From Actinomycetota bacterium (GTDB taxonomy: Bacteria; Actinomycetota; Thermoleophilia; Gaiellales; Gaiellaceae), in contig VAXH01000106.1 in assembly GCA_005883955.1 (NCBI GenBank), positions 3,672-50,618 of the forward strand: 46,947 nt of DNA, read 5' to 3'. The notes beneath the pieces were generated by a model. It was not told the DNA's origin, made no database searches, and was given only the letters and a program-made list of their open reading frames with translations. The position numbers were made by a program, and so were the translations under genes. This document shows, piece by piece, positions 16,231 through 23,782 of the stretch. Each line of letters starts with the position of its first letter. The stretch's first letter is position 1.

Positions 16231-16798
16231 TTAATGCAATGCGAGATTGCGCTCAGCGAGGTGCGCGCGCAGCTTGCGACGAGCGTCGTGCAGTGTTTTG
16301 TAGAGAGCGCCGCGTGTCGTATCGAGACGGTCGGCGAGGACATCGATCGGGACCCCGTTCAGTGTCAGGGCAACGAGTACGCGCCGTTGATGCGGCGTCA
16401 GCGCCTCGCAGATTGCCGTCTGCAGGGTCGAGAGCAGTTCGCTCTGCTCGACCTGCTCATCCGGTGCGAGCCCGACGCTCGCAAACAGGTTCCAGGCTTC
16501 CGGCTCGAGCGGGAGCTCGCGGCCCTGCCAGGCACGCTTGCGCAGCTTGACGGCCGTCTCGAGCAGGGCTGATCAACGCGTCGCCTGCGGCCTCATGCGC
16601 GATCTCCTCAAGCTCGTCACGCAGGTGGGGCAGGCGGCCGCGGCGGCGCGCCGCCTCGAAGCGTGCGGCGCGCAGTAGCAGCGCGTGCAGACGAGCGACC
16701 GCCTCGTCGCGAGTCGCACCCTCGGCCCGAAGAGCGAGGAGCCACTCATGCGAAGCGTCGTCGATCGGGGGCGCGATAGCTGCGGGCAGTACCGACAT
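16231..16798 (-). pseudogene. Paralogous ECF sigma factor with region 2 deleted
   Basis: The N-terminal frame from ATG 16798 (IDDASHEWLLALRAEGATRD, LHALLLRAARFEAARRR) parallels the sigma factor at 14598. It runs to DALIS near 16570, then frame is lost. The second part, in another frame, starts LLETAVKLRKRAWQG and contains region 4 (LTPHQRRVLVALTLNGVPID, YKTLHDARRKLRAHL), ending in TAA at 16231. Relative to the paralogue about 64 nt are missing, exactly the DDFRGASRFTTWAY segment that binds the -10 element. As read it cannot make a sigma factor. Confidence 0.8.
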
Positions 16799-16804
16799 CG
16801 ATCT

Positions 16805-16948
16805 TTAGAAGCTGCGCCGGCGGCGTCGCGCCAGGACAGGCTTCGCTCGCTTCCAGACAAGCTGCTTCTTCGCGAGTCCGGCGGCGATCAGCAACAGCGC
16901 CGCGCTGAGCACGGCGAGTGCGGATGTGTAGGTCTCGAGAGCTTCCAT
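16805..16948 (-). CDS. Small membrane protein (47 aa)
   Basis: One membrane helix (YTSALAVLSAALLLIAAGLA) is followed by a strongly basic tail (KRAKPVLARRRRRSF), so the C-terminus is probably cytoplasmic. The ATG at 16948 has an excellent AAGGAGGTG seven bases upstream, which supports a real gene despite its size. It ends seven bases before the sigma pseudogene starts and is probably co-transcribed with it. Function unknown. Confidence 0.65.
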   Translation of the reverse strand: MEALETYTSALAVLSAALLLIAAGLAKKQLVWKRAKPVLARRRRRSF

Positions 16949-17050
16949 CTGTGCACCTCCTTCTGATTGGAGGATCGCGGGCGCCTGGCCGGGGCGCCAT
17001 TGGGTCTGGACCTCATCTGTGCGGGTGACGAGGCTGAACGTCACGAAACA

Positions 17051-17098
17051 TTGGGGCCGCGACCCGATGGCTGCCCGACATGGTGGCCTCCACCATGG
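17051..17098 (+). promoter_or_regulatory. usp promoter element, copy A
   Basis: TTGGGGCCGCGACCCGATGG at 17051-17070, followed by CTGCCCGA. The offset-36 block is CCTCCACCATGG. A perfect inverted repeat CATGGTGG-CCT-CCACCATG (17079-17097) overlaps that block and is specific to this copy. It precedes the five-gene operon that includes usp at 17514. Confidence 0.6.
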
Positions 17099-17172
17099 GA
17101 GTCGAGCGCCAAAGCAATAAAGCGCCGGCGCCGAGGCGGCAGAAGACGTTGCCGCCGAGAGAGGAGCCAACC

Positions 17173-17523
17173 ATGGAACGCGTAGCGATCATCGCGCGCC
17201 TGAAGGAAGGAAGTGAGCAGCGCGCCGCCGAGCTCGTCGGAGCCGGCCCACCCTTCGATCTCACCGACACCGGCATTGTTCGTCACAGCATCTACATCTC
17301 GGCGAGCGAGGCCGTATTCGTGTTCGAAGGCCACGAGGTCGAGTGGATCGTCGACCAACTCATCGACGAACCGTTCCACTACGAGCTGCACCGCGCGTTT
17401 GAGCAGTGGCGGGAGATCGTCGATGGACAGCCGCGGGTCGCGCGTGAGCGGTTCGGCTGGCAGCTTGATGACGCCGAGCCGATGGCGACCCAAGCGGGTG
17501 AGAGGAGCGAGTCATGGGCGTAA
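17173..17523 (+). CDS. Small alpha-beta protein, same family as the C-terminal domain of 41567-42232
   Basis: A 116-residue protein starting MERVAIIARLKEGSEQRAAE. It has a GPPFDLTDTGIVRHSIYI core and a SEAVFVFEGHEVEWIVDQL strand-helix pair, consistent with a ferredoxin-like or dimeric alpha-beta barrel fold. The same GPPFD...SxEAVFVFE pattern recurs in the C-terminal half of the protein at 41567. I know no function. The ATG at 17173 has GAGAGGAG upstream. The stop overlaps the start of the usp gene by ten bases; it is the first gene of a usp-doxX-DUF488-comA-like operon behind promoter copy A. Confidence 0.75.
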   Translation: MERVAIIARLKEGSEQRAAELVGAGPPFDLTDTGIVRHSIYISASEAVFVFEGHEVEWIVDQLIDEPFHYELHRAFEQWREIVDGQPRVARERFGWQLDDAEPMATQAGERSESWA

Positions 17524-17975
17524 TCGTTGTCGGTGTCGACCACTCGGCCGGAGCCAAGGCAGCGCTGCGGTTCGCGCTCGAGGAGGCGCGGCTGCGGCAG
17601 GCGACGCTGCGCGTCGTTCACGCCTGGCAGTTCGGCTACATCGGCGCTACCGGTCTCGAGGGGGCGCTGCCCGCCGTCGGCGGGGAGCTGGAAGAGTTTC
17701 GCGAAGGCGCGGCGGCCGCGCTCGAGGAGACTCTAAGGGACGTCGGCGCCGACAAGGACGGCGTCGCGATCGAGCGTCGCGTCGACCAGGGTGCGGCCGC
17801 CGCGGTCCTCGTCGAGGAATCCAGGGGCGCCGACCTGCTCGTCGTCGGCTCGCGCGGGCACGGCGGCTTCGCCCAGCTACTGCTCGGCTCGGTCAGCCAG
17901 CAGTGCGCGCAGCACGCGTTCTGCCCGGTCGTGATCGTCCGCGGCAGCGCGAAGAACGGACACGGAGTGAGTTAG
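17514..17975 (+). CDS. Universal stress protein (UspA family)
   Basis: A 153-residue Usp domain with all the usual parts: IVVGVDHSAGAKAALRFALEE at the start and the ATP-binding loop VVGSRGHGGFAQLLLGSVSQQ, followed by FCPVVIVRG. The G-x2-G-x9-G(S) motif is intact, so ATP binding is expected. The ATG has AGAGGAG upstream. It overlaps the preceding gene by ten bases and abuts doxX without a gap, so the operon is tight. Regulation by promoter copy A at 17051 is inferred. Confidence 0.93.
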   Translation: MGVIVVGVDHSAGAKAALRFALEEARLRQATLRVVHAWQFGYIGATGLEGALPAVGGELEEFREGAAAALEETLRDVGADKDGVAIERRVDQGAAAAVLVEESRGADLLVVGSRGHGGFAQLLLGSVSQQCAQHAFCPVVIVRGSAKNGHGVS

Positions 17976-18563
17976 ATGGAGTACGGAATGATCCTGTTGC
18001 GTGTCGTCGCCGGCTTGGCGCTGGCGGCGCACGGGTCGCAGAAGCTGTTTGGCTCCTTCGGCGGCAGCGGGCCGGCCGGGACGCGAAAGTTCTTCGCCGG
18101 ACTCGGCTTCCGGACGCCACTTGCGATGGCGTTCATCGCTGGTCTCAGCGAACTAGGCGGAGGCCTGCTGTTCGCCTTCGGCCTTGTCACGCCGCTCGCC
18201 GCACTCGCGATAACGGTAGTGATGCTGAACGCGATCGGCACCGTCCACTGGACGAAGGGCTTCTTCAATTCAGCCGGCGGCTTCGAATACAACCTGCTGA
18301 TCATCGCCACAGCGGTGGCGGTCACCGCCACCGGCCCCAGCCGCTTCTCGCTCGACCATGCCTTCGGCTGGGCGGGAAGCATCTCCGGCCCGTGGTGGGC
18401 GCTCGCGATCGTCGTGCTCGCCCCCATGATCGCAGTGGTCACCTTGACGCTTGGCCGCCAATCTCAGGCGCCCCAACCGTCGGACGAGCCATCCACAACA
18501 GCCGCGCCGTCAGCCACGGCTACGCCAGCAAGGCGGAAGGAGCGGCATTGGACGTCCGTCTGA
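17976..18563 (+). CDS. DoxX-family membrane protein
   Basis: A 195-residue membrane protein with four hydrophobic segments and the DoxX landmarks: LRVVAGLALAAHGSQKLFGSFGG (first helix and conserved HG-x-QK-F), GLSELGGGLLFAFGL, and GGFEYNLLIIATAVAV. The C-terminal 30 residues are a Ser/Thr/Pro/Ala-rich tail. DoxX proteins are linked to thiol and oxidative stress in membranes; the substrate is unknown. The ATG follows the usp stop with no spacing. A second DoxX-like protein lies at 23226, also behind a usp gene. Confidence 0.85.
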   Translation: MEYGMILLRVVAGLALAAHGSQKLFGSFGGSGPAGTRKFFAGLGFRTPLAMAFIAGLSELGGGLLFAFGLVTPLAALAITVVMLNAIGTVHWTKGFFNSAGGFEYNLLIIATAVAVTATGPSRFSLDHAFGWAGSISGPWWALAIVVLAPMIAVVTLTLGRQSQAPQPSDEPSTTAAPSATATPARRKERHWTSV

Positions 18564-18910
18564 AACGGGCCTACGAACCGCCGTCAGACGAAGACGGATA
18601 CCGCGTGCTCGTCGATCGGCTCTGGCCGCGCGGTGTCTCCAAGAAGGAGGCGGAACTCGACGCCTGGGAGAAGGAGCTGGCGCCGAGCAGCAAGCTCAGA
18701 GAGTGGTTCGGCCACGAGCCCGGCCGCTTCCCCGAGTTCCGCCGACGCTACATCGCCGAGCTCCGTGCCAATCGCGCGCGCCTAAGGGAGCTCAGACGAC
18801 GCGCCAGAATCGGCACGCTCACGCTCGTCTACTCGGCCCACGACAGCGAGCACAACGACGCCGTCGTCCTGGCCGAGGTGTTGCGGCGCGGTCTGCCGAA
18901 GTCGGATTAA
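18548..18910 (+). CDS. DUF488 family protein (YeaO-like)
   Basis: A 120-residue protein with the DUF488 signature YRVLVDRLWPRGVSKKEAELD, then WFGHEPGRFPEFRRRYIAEL and LTLVYSAHDSEHNDAVVLAEV. The molecular role is unknown. The only in-frame start near the domain is TTG at 18548, which overlaps the end of doxX by 16 bases. It is the fourth gene of the usp operon. Confidence 0.8.
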   Translation: MDVRLKRAYEPPSDEDGYRVLVDRLWPRGVSKKEAELDAWEKELAPSSKLREWFGHEPGRFPEFRRRYIAELRANRARLRELRRRARIGTLTLVYSAHDSEHNDAVVLAEVLRRGLPKSD

Positions 18911-18919
18911 GGACAGTCA

Positions 18920-19584
18920 TTGACGCCCTGGACAGTGTGGCCAGCGCTCGGGCAGCCGGTCTACGTACGTCCGGTGCGGCTCAACGGGAACGCGGGCGGC
19001 TTCCTCGAATACGTGCTCACCCAGCGCGGCGACGCGGTGGCGCGCTACCTCGAGGAATGCCAGGAGCTCGGCTTCGACATCGTCGAGATCTCGAGCGGCT
19101 TCGTCACCCTCCCGGTCGACGACCTCCTGCGGCTGACCAAAGCGGTGGGCAAGGCAGGCCTGAAGCCGAAGCCGGAGGTCGGGATTCAGTTCGGCGCTGG
19201 TGGCGCCTCCAGCATCGAAGCGCTCGAGGCCGAGGGGACCCGCGATATTGGCCAGGCGATCGAGCTCGCGAAGCGGCACCTCGACGCCGGCGCACACATG
19301 CTCATGATCGAGTCCGAGGGAATTTACGCGAATGGCGCACCGACGTCGTCGCCCAGATCGTGTCCGAGCTTGGGCTCGAGCAGGTCATGTTCGAGGCGGC
19401 CGAGGCCGACGTCTTCACCTGGTACGTCAAGAACTACGGCATCGACGTCAACCTGTTCGTCGACCACAGCCAGATCGTCCAGCTCGAGTGCCTGCGCGCA
19501 GGCATCTGGGGCACCCAGGACACGTGGGGTCGAATGCTCTCCTCCCGGCCGCGCTCCGCCGACGAGGCCTCGCCGAGGCCGTGA
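18920..19584 (+). pseudogene. Phosphosulfolactate synthase-like (ComA family) protein, frameshifted
   Basis: Frame 1 from TTG 18920 covers LGFDIVEISSGFVTLPVDDL, KPEVGIQFGAGGA and DAGAHMLMIESEGI, the TIM-barrel core of ComA-type phosphosulfolactate synthases. Near 19324 the frame shifts; the other frame continues LREWRTDVVAQIVSELGLEQ, EADVFTWYVKNYGIDVNLFVD and ends at 19584. Relatives have an ESEGI-TEN-xREWR stretch, so only a few bases seem to be lost. ComA proper makes phosphosulfolactate in coenzyme M synthesis; bacterial homologues outside methanogens are of uncertain role. It is the last gene of the usp operon. The break may be real or an assembly error. Confidence 0.75.
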
Positions 19585-19704
19585 CCATCGCATGCCCGAG
19601 CCCCTAGCACGCCGCGCGCCGAGCCTTCGCGAACGCTGGCGGCTGGAGCCGGCGACCTCTGTCGCTGGTTGGTCAGGCGGGGGAACAATGAGCGGACGGG
19701 ATCC

Positions 19705-20361
19705 CTAAGCCTGGATGAGGCCGCGGCGGATCGCGTAACGGGTGAGCTCGACACGGTCGCGCATCCCGAGCTTGTCGAGGATGTTCTGGCGGTGACGCTC
19801 GACGGTCTTGATGCTGATGAAGAGCAGCTCGGCGATCTCCTTCGAGGTGTGCGCCTCGGCGATCAGTTTCAGCACCTCGAGCTCGCGCGGGGTCAGGACG
19901 TCGAACTGCTCCTCGCCGCGTCCGCCGCGCTCGACGTAATCGCGGACAAGTGTCGTGACCGCTGAGGGATAGAGGAAGGTATCGCCTCGCATAGCAGCGC
20001 GGCATGCGTCGACGATGTCGGTGTCGGCGCCGGATTTCAAGACGTAGCCGGAGGCTCCCGCCTTCAGCGCCTCGAAGAGGAATTGCTCGCTGTCGTGCAT
20101 CGACAGCATCAGCACGCGGATTTCGGGCTTGCGCTTGTGCAATTCAGCGGCGGCCTGGATACCTGTCATGCGTGGCATCGAGACGTCGAGAATCGCGAGA
20201 TGGATGTCCTCCTTGAGCGCGATCTCGACCGCCTCGTGGCCGTCCGCGGCTTCGGCGACGACCTCGAGGTCGGGCTTGGCCTCGAGGAGCCGGCGCAATC
20301 CAGAGCGGACAACCGCGAAGTCATCGGCGATCAGGATCCGCGTCACGAGCGGGATCGGCAT
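19705..20361 (-). CDS. NarL/FixJ-type response regulator
   Basis: A 218-residue protein. The receiver domain is at residues 7-125: acidic pair in IADDFAVVRSGL, phospho-acceptor Asp in LAILDVSMPRMTG, and Lys in YVLKSGADTD. The LuxR-type helix-turn-helix is at about 150-212 (LTPRELEVLKLIAEAHTSKE, ISIKTVERHRQNILDKLGM). The start overlaps the histidine kinase stop by one base, so it is the second gene of a two-component operon. The DosR/DevR group of this family controls usp genes in mycobacteria and streptomycetes, which makes it the best local candidate to act on the usp promoters here; this is inference. Confidence 0.92.
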   Translation of the reverse strand: MPIPLVTRILIADDFAVVRSGLRRLLEAKPDLEVVAEAADGHEAVEIALKEDIHLAILDVSMPRMTGIQAAAELHKRKPEIRVLMLSMHDSEQFLFEALKAGASGYVLKSGADTDIVDACRAAMRGDTFLYPSAVTTLVRDYVERGGRGEEQFDVLTPRELEVLKLIAEAHTSKEIAELLFISIKTVERHRQNILDKLGMRDRVELTRYAIRRGLIQA

Positions 20362-21350
20362 CAGGTCTTCGCACCCACGGGTTCGTCGACCGGGGTGGTT
20401 GGCACCTCGAGGCGCACCTCGACGCCTCCGCGGGGCGATTCCTTGATCGCGAGTGCGCCGTCGACGAGCAACGCACGCTCCCGCATGCTGCGCAGGCCGC
20501 CGTGTTCCTCCGGCATCGACCCGTCGAAGCCGCGCCCATCATCGGCGACGGAGAGGACGATGCTGTCGGGGCCGCGCTCGAGTGCGATCGTCGCACGGCT
20601 CGCGCTTGAGTGCCGCGCGATATTGGTCAGGCTCTCCTGCGCGATGCGGTAGACGGCGAGCTCGGTTTCGGGTGCGAGTTTCGGCAGCGAGGGACCGAAG
20701 TCGCGCTCGACATCGATGCCGGAAACACGCCCGAAAGTTGTTGTCAGCTCGGTGAGCGCGCTGACGAGGCCGAGGTGCTCGAGCATCTCTGGCCGCAGCT
20801 CGCTCGAGATGCGGCGCACTTCATCGAGGGCGCGACGGACGGCCTCCTTCGTCCCGTCGATCTCACGCCGATGCTCGGGCTCGGTCTCGGCGATCGAGTT
20901 GAGCTCTAGCAGCACGCCGGTCAGTAGCTGACCGACCTCGTCGTGCAGGTCGCGGGCGATCCCGACACGTTCCGCCTCCTGCGCGGCGAGCACGCGTCGG
21001 GCGCTCCGCTGGCGCTCGCTCTCGAGACGGTCGAGCATCTCGTTGAAGGCATGTACGACTTGGCCGACCTCATCGTCGCGGTCGACCTGCAGGCGCTGTC
21101 CCGGCCGCAGCAGGTCGACCGTGTCCATCCGCTGGGCCAAGCGCTCGAGTGGCGCGACTACGCGCCGCAAGAGGAGGGCGTTCGCCGCCACGGTGACCGC
21201 GAGCCCGGCGACGATGATTAACACCTCCGTGAGCGTCGGCGGAGCATGGATCGTTACCGGGGTGGCGACCAGCAGTAGCGCGATCAGGGCCAGGAGGCCT
21301 GCGTTGACCGCGAAGATGCGCCAGAAGAGAGAAACGGTACGTGCCTCCAC
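20361..21350 (-). CDS. Membrane histidine kinase of the NarX/DesK class
   Basis: A 329-residue sensor kinase. Two membrane segments (FWRIFAVNAGLLALIALLLVA, TEVLIIVAGLAVTVAANALLL) enclose only about ten residues, so there is almost no extracellular sensor. A HAMP domain follows (RRVVAPLERLAQRMD to AFNEMLDRLESER). The HisKA_3 domain has the phospho-His in VGIARDLHDEVGQLLTGV. The ATPase domain has the N box IAQESLTNIARHSSA and G box SVADDGRGFDG. Signals are probably sensed in the membrane or cytoplasm. It pairs with the response regulator at 19705. Confidence 0.92.
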   Translation of the reverse strand: MEARTVSLFWRIFAVNAGLLALIALLLVATPVTIHAPPTLTEVLIIVAGLAVTVAANALLLRRVVAPLERLAQRMDTVDLLRPGQRLQVDRDDEVGQVVHAFNEMLDRLESERQRSARRVLAAQEAERVGIARDLHDEVGQLLTGVLLELNSIAETEPEHRREIDGTKEAVRRALDEVRRISSELRPEMLEHLGLVSALTELTTTFGRVSGIDVERDFGPSLPKLAPETELAVYRIAQESLTNIARHSSASRATIALERGPDSIVLSVADDGRGFDGSMPEEHGGLRSMRERALLVDGALAIKESPRGGVEVRLEVPTTPVDEPVGAKT

Positions 21351-21359
21351 AGCTCGACG

Positions 21360-21750
21360 TTAGCGCCGGGCTCCGTTTATGGCCATCGTTTCCCGCGCCT
21401 GCCGGATTGCGCCGGCTCCTCGCGCCGACAACGATCAGGTCGGCGGCCTCCTCAGCGGCGATTTGTCCCAACAGCGAGGGGGCGTCACCGACGGCAACGC
21501 GCCGCTCGGCGCGGTCCGTCACCGCGTACTCGGCCGCGAGCCGGGCGAGCAGGCGCGCAGCTCCCTCGCGGCCACCCTTCATCGTCACGCTCTCGCCGCC
21601 GTCGCCGTCGCCGTTGAGCGGACCGATGCCCTCGGCGACGTGCACGAGCACAAGCCGGAGTCCCAGCCGTTCTGTGAGCTCGACCGCCGTGGCCAGTGCC
21701 TGGCGCCCTTCATCCGTGTCCGTCACCCCGCAGACGATTGTTCCCCGCAT
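21360..21750 (-). pseudogene. Universal stress protein lacking its C-terminal end
   Basis: ATG 21750 with AGGAGCTG upstream opens a Usp domain: GTIVCGVTDTDEGRQALATA, LRLVLVHVAEGIGP, AEEAADLIVVGARSRR. Homology stops at about 21409. The final 35 or so residues, with the GS-type phosphate loop and the CPVVVVPP strand, are missing, and the frame runs on as unrelated sequence into the kinase gene. Promoter copy E lies upstream. A deletion between this gene and the kinase is likely. Confidence 0.7.
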
Positions 21751-21781
21751 GTGATCAGCTCCTGTCCTCGTTTGTCTTCTC

Positions 21782-21829
21782 GGAGGGTCGCCGCCTGCAG
21801 AAATCGACGCCATGCGGCGAGGACCTCAT
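21782..21829 (-). promoter_or_regulatory. usp promoter element, copy E
   Basis: On the minus strand from 21829: ATGAGGTCCTCGCCGCATGG, with CGGCGACCCTCC at offset 36. The second block matches copies B and C at nine of twelve positions at identical spacing. The usp start lies 79 bp from the element's first base. Confidence 0.55.
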
Positions 21830-21967
21830 TTCCGGGTCTCTTCCTGCCCAGCCAGGCCGGGCAAACGGTTCGTCGAGACCGCGGAATAGGCCGTTCGAGG
21901 CGGTATGGGCTAAGGCTCGTCCGCGTAAGACCGCGAGGCATCGCAACACACCGCACCCGGGCGGGTG

Positions 21968-22498
21968 ATGACGCCGCGCGCAACGAGCGAGCAGCTGGTC
22001 GCGGCCGCCTGCACGCGCGTCGCGGGACGACCCGCGCGTGTGGCCGATATCGGTACCGGCAGCGGCGCGATCGCCATTGCGATCGCGATCGCATGCCCGA
22101 ACGTCGAAGTCTGGGCGACAGACATCAGCCGCTCGGCGGTGGCTCTCGCGCGCGCTAACGTGCGACGGCATCGGCTCGAAGACCGCGTCTTCGTCCGCCA
22201 TGGCGACCTCCTGGCACCGGTACCGGGGCCCGTGGACTTGATCGTCGCCAATCTGCCCTACGTCGCAGCCTCGACTGCGGCCCAACACCCCGACCTCCTC
22301 TCTGAGCCCGTCGCCGCCGTCTTCGCCGCCGGCGACGGTCTCGAGCCGTACCGCAGGCTCGTCGACGCCGCGGCGATTCAACTCGCTGACGGCGGAGCCT
22401 TGCTCCTGCAGCTGAATAGGCGGGTTGTCGAAGCCTCGCGATCCGAGCTCCCGGCGCTGCGTGCCGCCCTTTGCAACACCGTCGCGGCAGCGGCCTGA
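21968..22498 (+). CDS. PrmC/HemK-like methyltransferase, N-terminal domain absent
   Basis: A 176-residue SAM-dependent methyltransferase domain: motif I VADIGTGSGAIAIAIAIACP, acidic loop WATDISRSAVALARANV, and the catalytic-loop position IVANLPYVAAST. NLPY replaces the usual NPPY. PrmC methylates the Gln of release factors, but the family needs an N-terminal helical domain of about 80 residues that is missing here. It is therefore a truncated copy or a different N5-glutamine/small-molecule methyltransferase. The start is ATG 21968 (GTG at 21965 is equally possible). No ribosome binding site is clear, which supports truncation. Confidence 0.65.
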   Translation: MTPRATSEQLVAAACTRVAGRPARVADIGTGSGAIAIAIAIACPNVEVWATDISRSAVALARANVRRHRLEDRVFVRHGDLLAPVPGPVDLIVANLPYVAASTAAQHPDLLSEPVAAVFAAGDGLEPYRRLVDAAAIQLADGGALLLQLNRRVVEASRSELPALRAALCNTVAAAA

Positions 22499-22601
22499 CG
22501 CGCGTCTTTGGTCCCGGGGCGAACGCGGTAGACCACGGGACGCTCTACCTGCAGAACGCTGCGGCACCTCTGTACCGCGGTGGAGGGCAACGAGCACCGA
22601 A

Positions 22602-22649
22602 ATGGGGCCGCCCACCGATGGCCACTCGGGCCTCGCCCGGCGACGCTGG
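22602..22649 (+). promoter_or_regulatory. usp promoter element, copy B
   Basis: ATGGGGCCGCCCACCGATGG at 22602-22621 and CGGCGACGCTGG at 22638-22649. The usp ATG is 69 bp from the first base of the element. The second block may contain the -10 region (GACGCT). Confidence 0.7.
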
Positions 22650-22670
22650 GGTGGACGAAAGGAGAACGAC

Positions 22671-23141
22671 ATGGGTGGGTCAATCGTGTGTGGTGTCGAC
22701 GGATCGGCCGACTCTCAGGCCGCACTCGGCGTCGCGGCGAGGCTGGCAGAGCGGCTCGAAGCGAGGCTCGTTCTCGCGCACGTGGCCGAGGTCGCACTCG
22801 TCCCGTATGCCGCCGTCGGCGGTATGAGGGCGGGCGGAATCGCGCCTCAGCCGATGACGCTCGCGAGGCGCGACGGCCAGGAGGAAGCTGGCGCGCGGCT
22901 GCTCGAACAGATCGCCGCCGAGCACGGGCTCCGTGACGCCGATCGGCGCGTGGTTGTCGGTTTTCCGGCCGAACGACTCGCCGATCTGGCCGACGACGAG
23001 GACGCCGAGTTGATCGTCGTCGGCTCTCGCGGGCGCGGGCGGTTCAAGGCCGCGTTTCTCGGCAGCGTCTCGAACAGCCTGGTCGGCGTCGCCCGCTGCC
23101 CGGTGTTGATCGTCCCGCCCGGCGCCGCCGAGGCGCAGTGA
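22671..23141 (+). CDS. Universal stress protein (UspA family)
   Basis: A 156-residue Usp domain. It starts GSIVCGVDGSADSQAALGVA, has a longer middle loop (YAAVGGMRAGGIAPQPMTLA), and ends with the ATP-binding VVGSRGRGRFKAAFLGSVSN and ARCPVLIVPPG. The G-x2-G-x9-G(S) motif is intact. The ATG at 22671 has AAAGGAG upstream and sits behind promoter copy B. The doxX-like gene follows 84 bp downstream on the same strand and may share the transcript. Confidence 0.93.
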   Translation: MGGSIVCGVDGSADSQAALGVAARLAERLEARLVLAHVAEVALVPYAAVGGMRAGGIAPQPMTLARRDGQEEAGARLLEQIAAEHGLRDADRRVVVGFPAERLADLADDEDAELIVVGSRGRGRFKAAFLGSVSNSLVGVARCPVLIVPPGAAEAQ

Positions 23142-23225
23142 TCTCTCTCGCCCGAACACGTAAGGACCGGACGCTTGGCGTCGCTAACGACGTCGAGGCC
23201 TCATCGACTGGAACGGAGGAGTTGC

Positions 23226-23684
23226 ATGGCAACAACGACATACCAAGGAAAGCCGACCGCGAAGGAGAGGTCCGTCTCGGCGCACTCGCTGAGGAGCGAT
23301 TCCGCCTACCAGGCGTACACGCTGCTTCGGATCACGTTCACCGTCGCCCCGATCGCATTCGGAATCGACAAATTCTTCAACGGCATGGTCGACTGGGAGA
23401 AGTACCTTGCTCCCTGGATCAACCGGCTGATGCCCGGTACGGGGCACAGCTTCATGCTGTTCGTCGGCATCGTCGAGATCGTCGCCGGGCTGGTGGTTGC
23501 CCTGAAGCCACGCTACGGCGCATACCTCGTCGCAGCCTGGCTCGCAGGGATCGTCGTCAACCTGCTCACCTACTCGGGCTACTACGACATCGCCCTGCGC
23601 GACTTCGGCCTCCTGCTCGGCGCGCTCACCCTCGGGCGGCTGGCAATGAAATACGACTCTGCCCCGCTACGGCTGCGTCGCTAG
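23226..23684 (+). CDS. DoxX-like membrane protein
   Basis: A 152-residue protein with about four membrane segments: YTLLRITFTVAPIAFGIDKF, SFMLFVGIVEIVAGLVVAL, YLVAAWLAGIVVNLLTYSGY, and a last one around DFGLLLGALTLGRLA. The conserved R..F...F...DKFF pattern and the WEKYLAPW loop fit the DoxX/DUF417-like group. The first 25 residues are polar. The ATG at 23226 has GGAGGAG upstream. It follows a usp gene, as does the other DoxX gene at 17976, which suggests a functional link. A strong hairpin follows. Confidence 0.8.
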   Translation: MATTTYQGKPTAKERSVSAHSLRSDSAYQAYTLLRITFTVAPIAFGIDKFFNGMVDWEKYLAPWINRLMPGTGHSFMLFVGIVEIVAGLVVALKPRYGAYLVAAWLAGIVVNLLTYSGYYDIALRDFGLLLGALTLGRLAMKYDSAPLRLRR

Positions 23685-23696
23685 CAGCAAGCGAAA

Positions 23697-23726
23697 GAGC
23701 AGGCGCTGCTGCCGCGGCGCCTGCTC
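23697..23726 (+). terminator. Strong hairpin after the doxX-like gene
   Basis: GAGCAGGCGC and GCGCCTGCTC form a perfect 10-bp stem with a 10-nt loop, 12 bp after the stop at 23684. No T tract follows. It separates usp-doxX from corA. Confidence 0.6.
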
Positions 23727-23782
23727 GCGCCAGGACCGATCGGAACCGAACTCAGATTAACCAGCGAAGACGAGAAGCGACG

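Noticed and set aside
17213-18910. 565-codon plus-strand frame spanning usp and doxX
   Set aside because: Only its last 120 codons (DUF488) look like protein; the rest is an out-of-frame reading of the usp and doxX genes.
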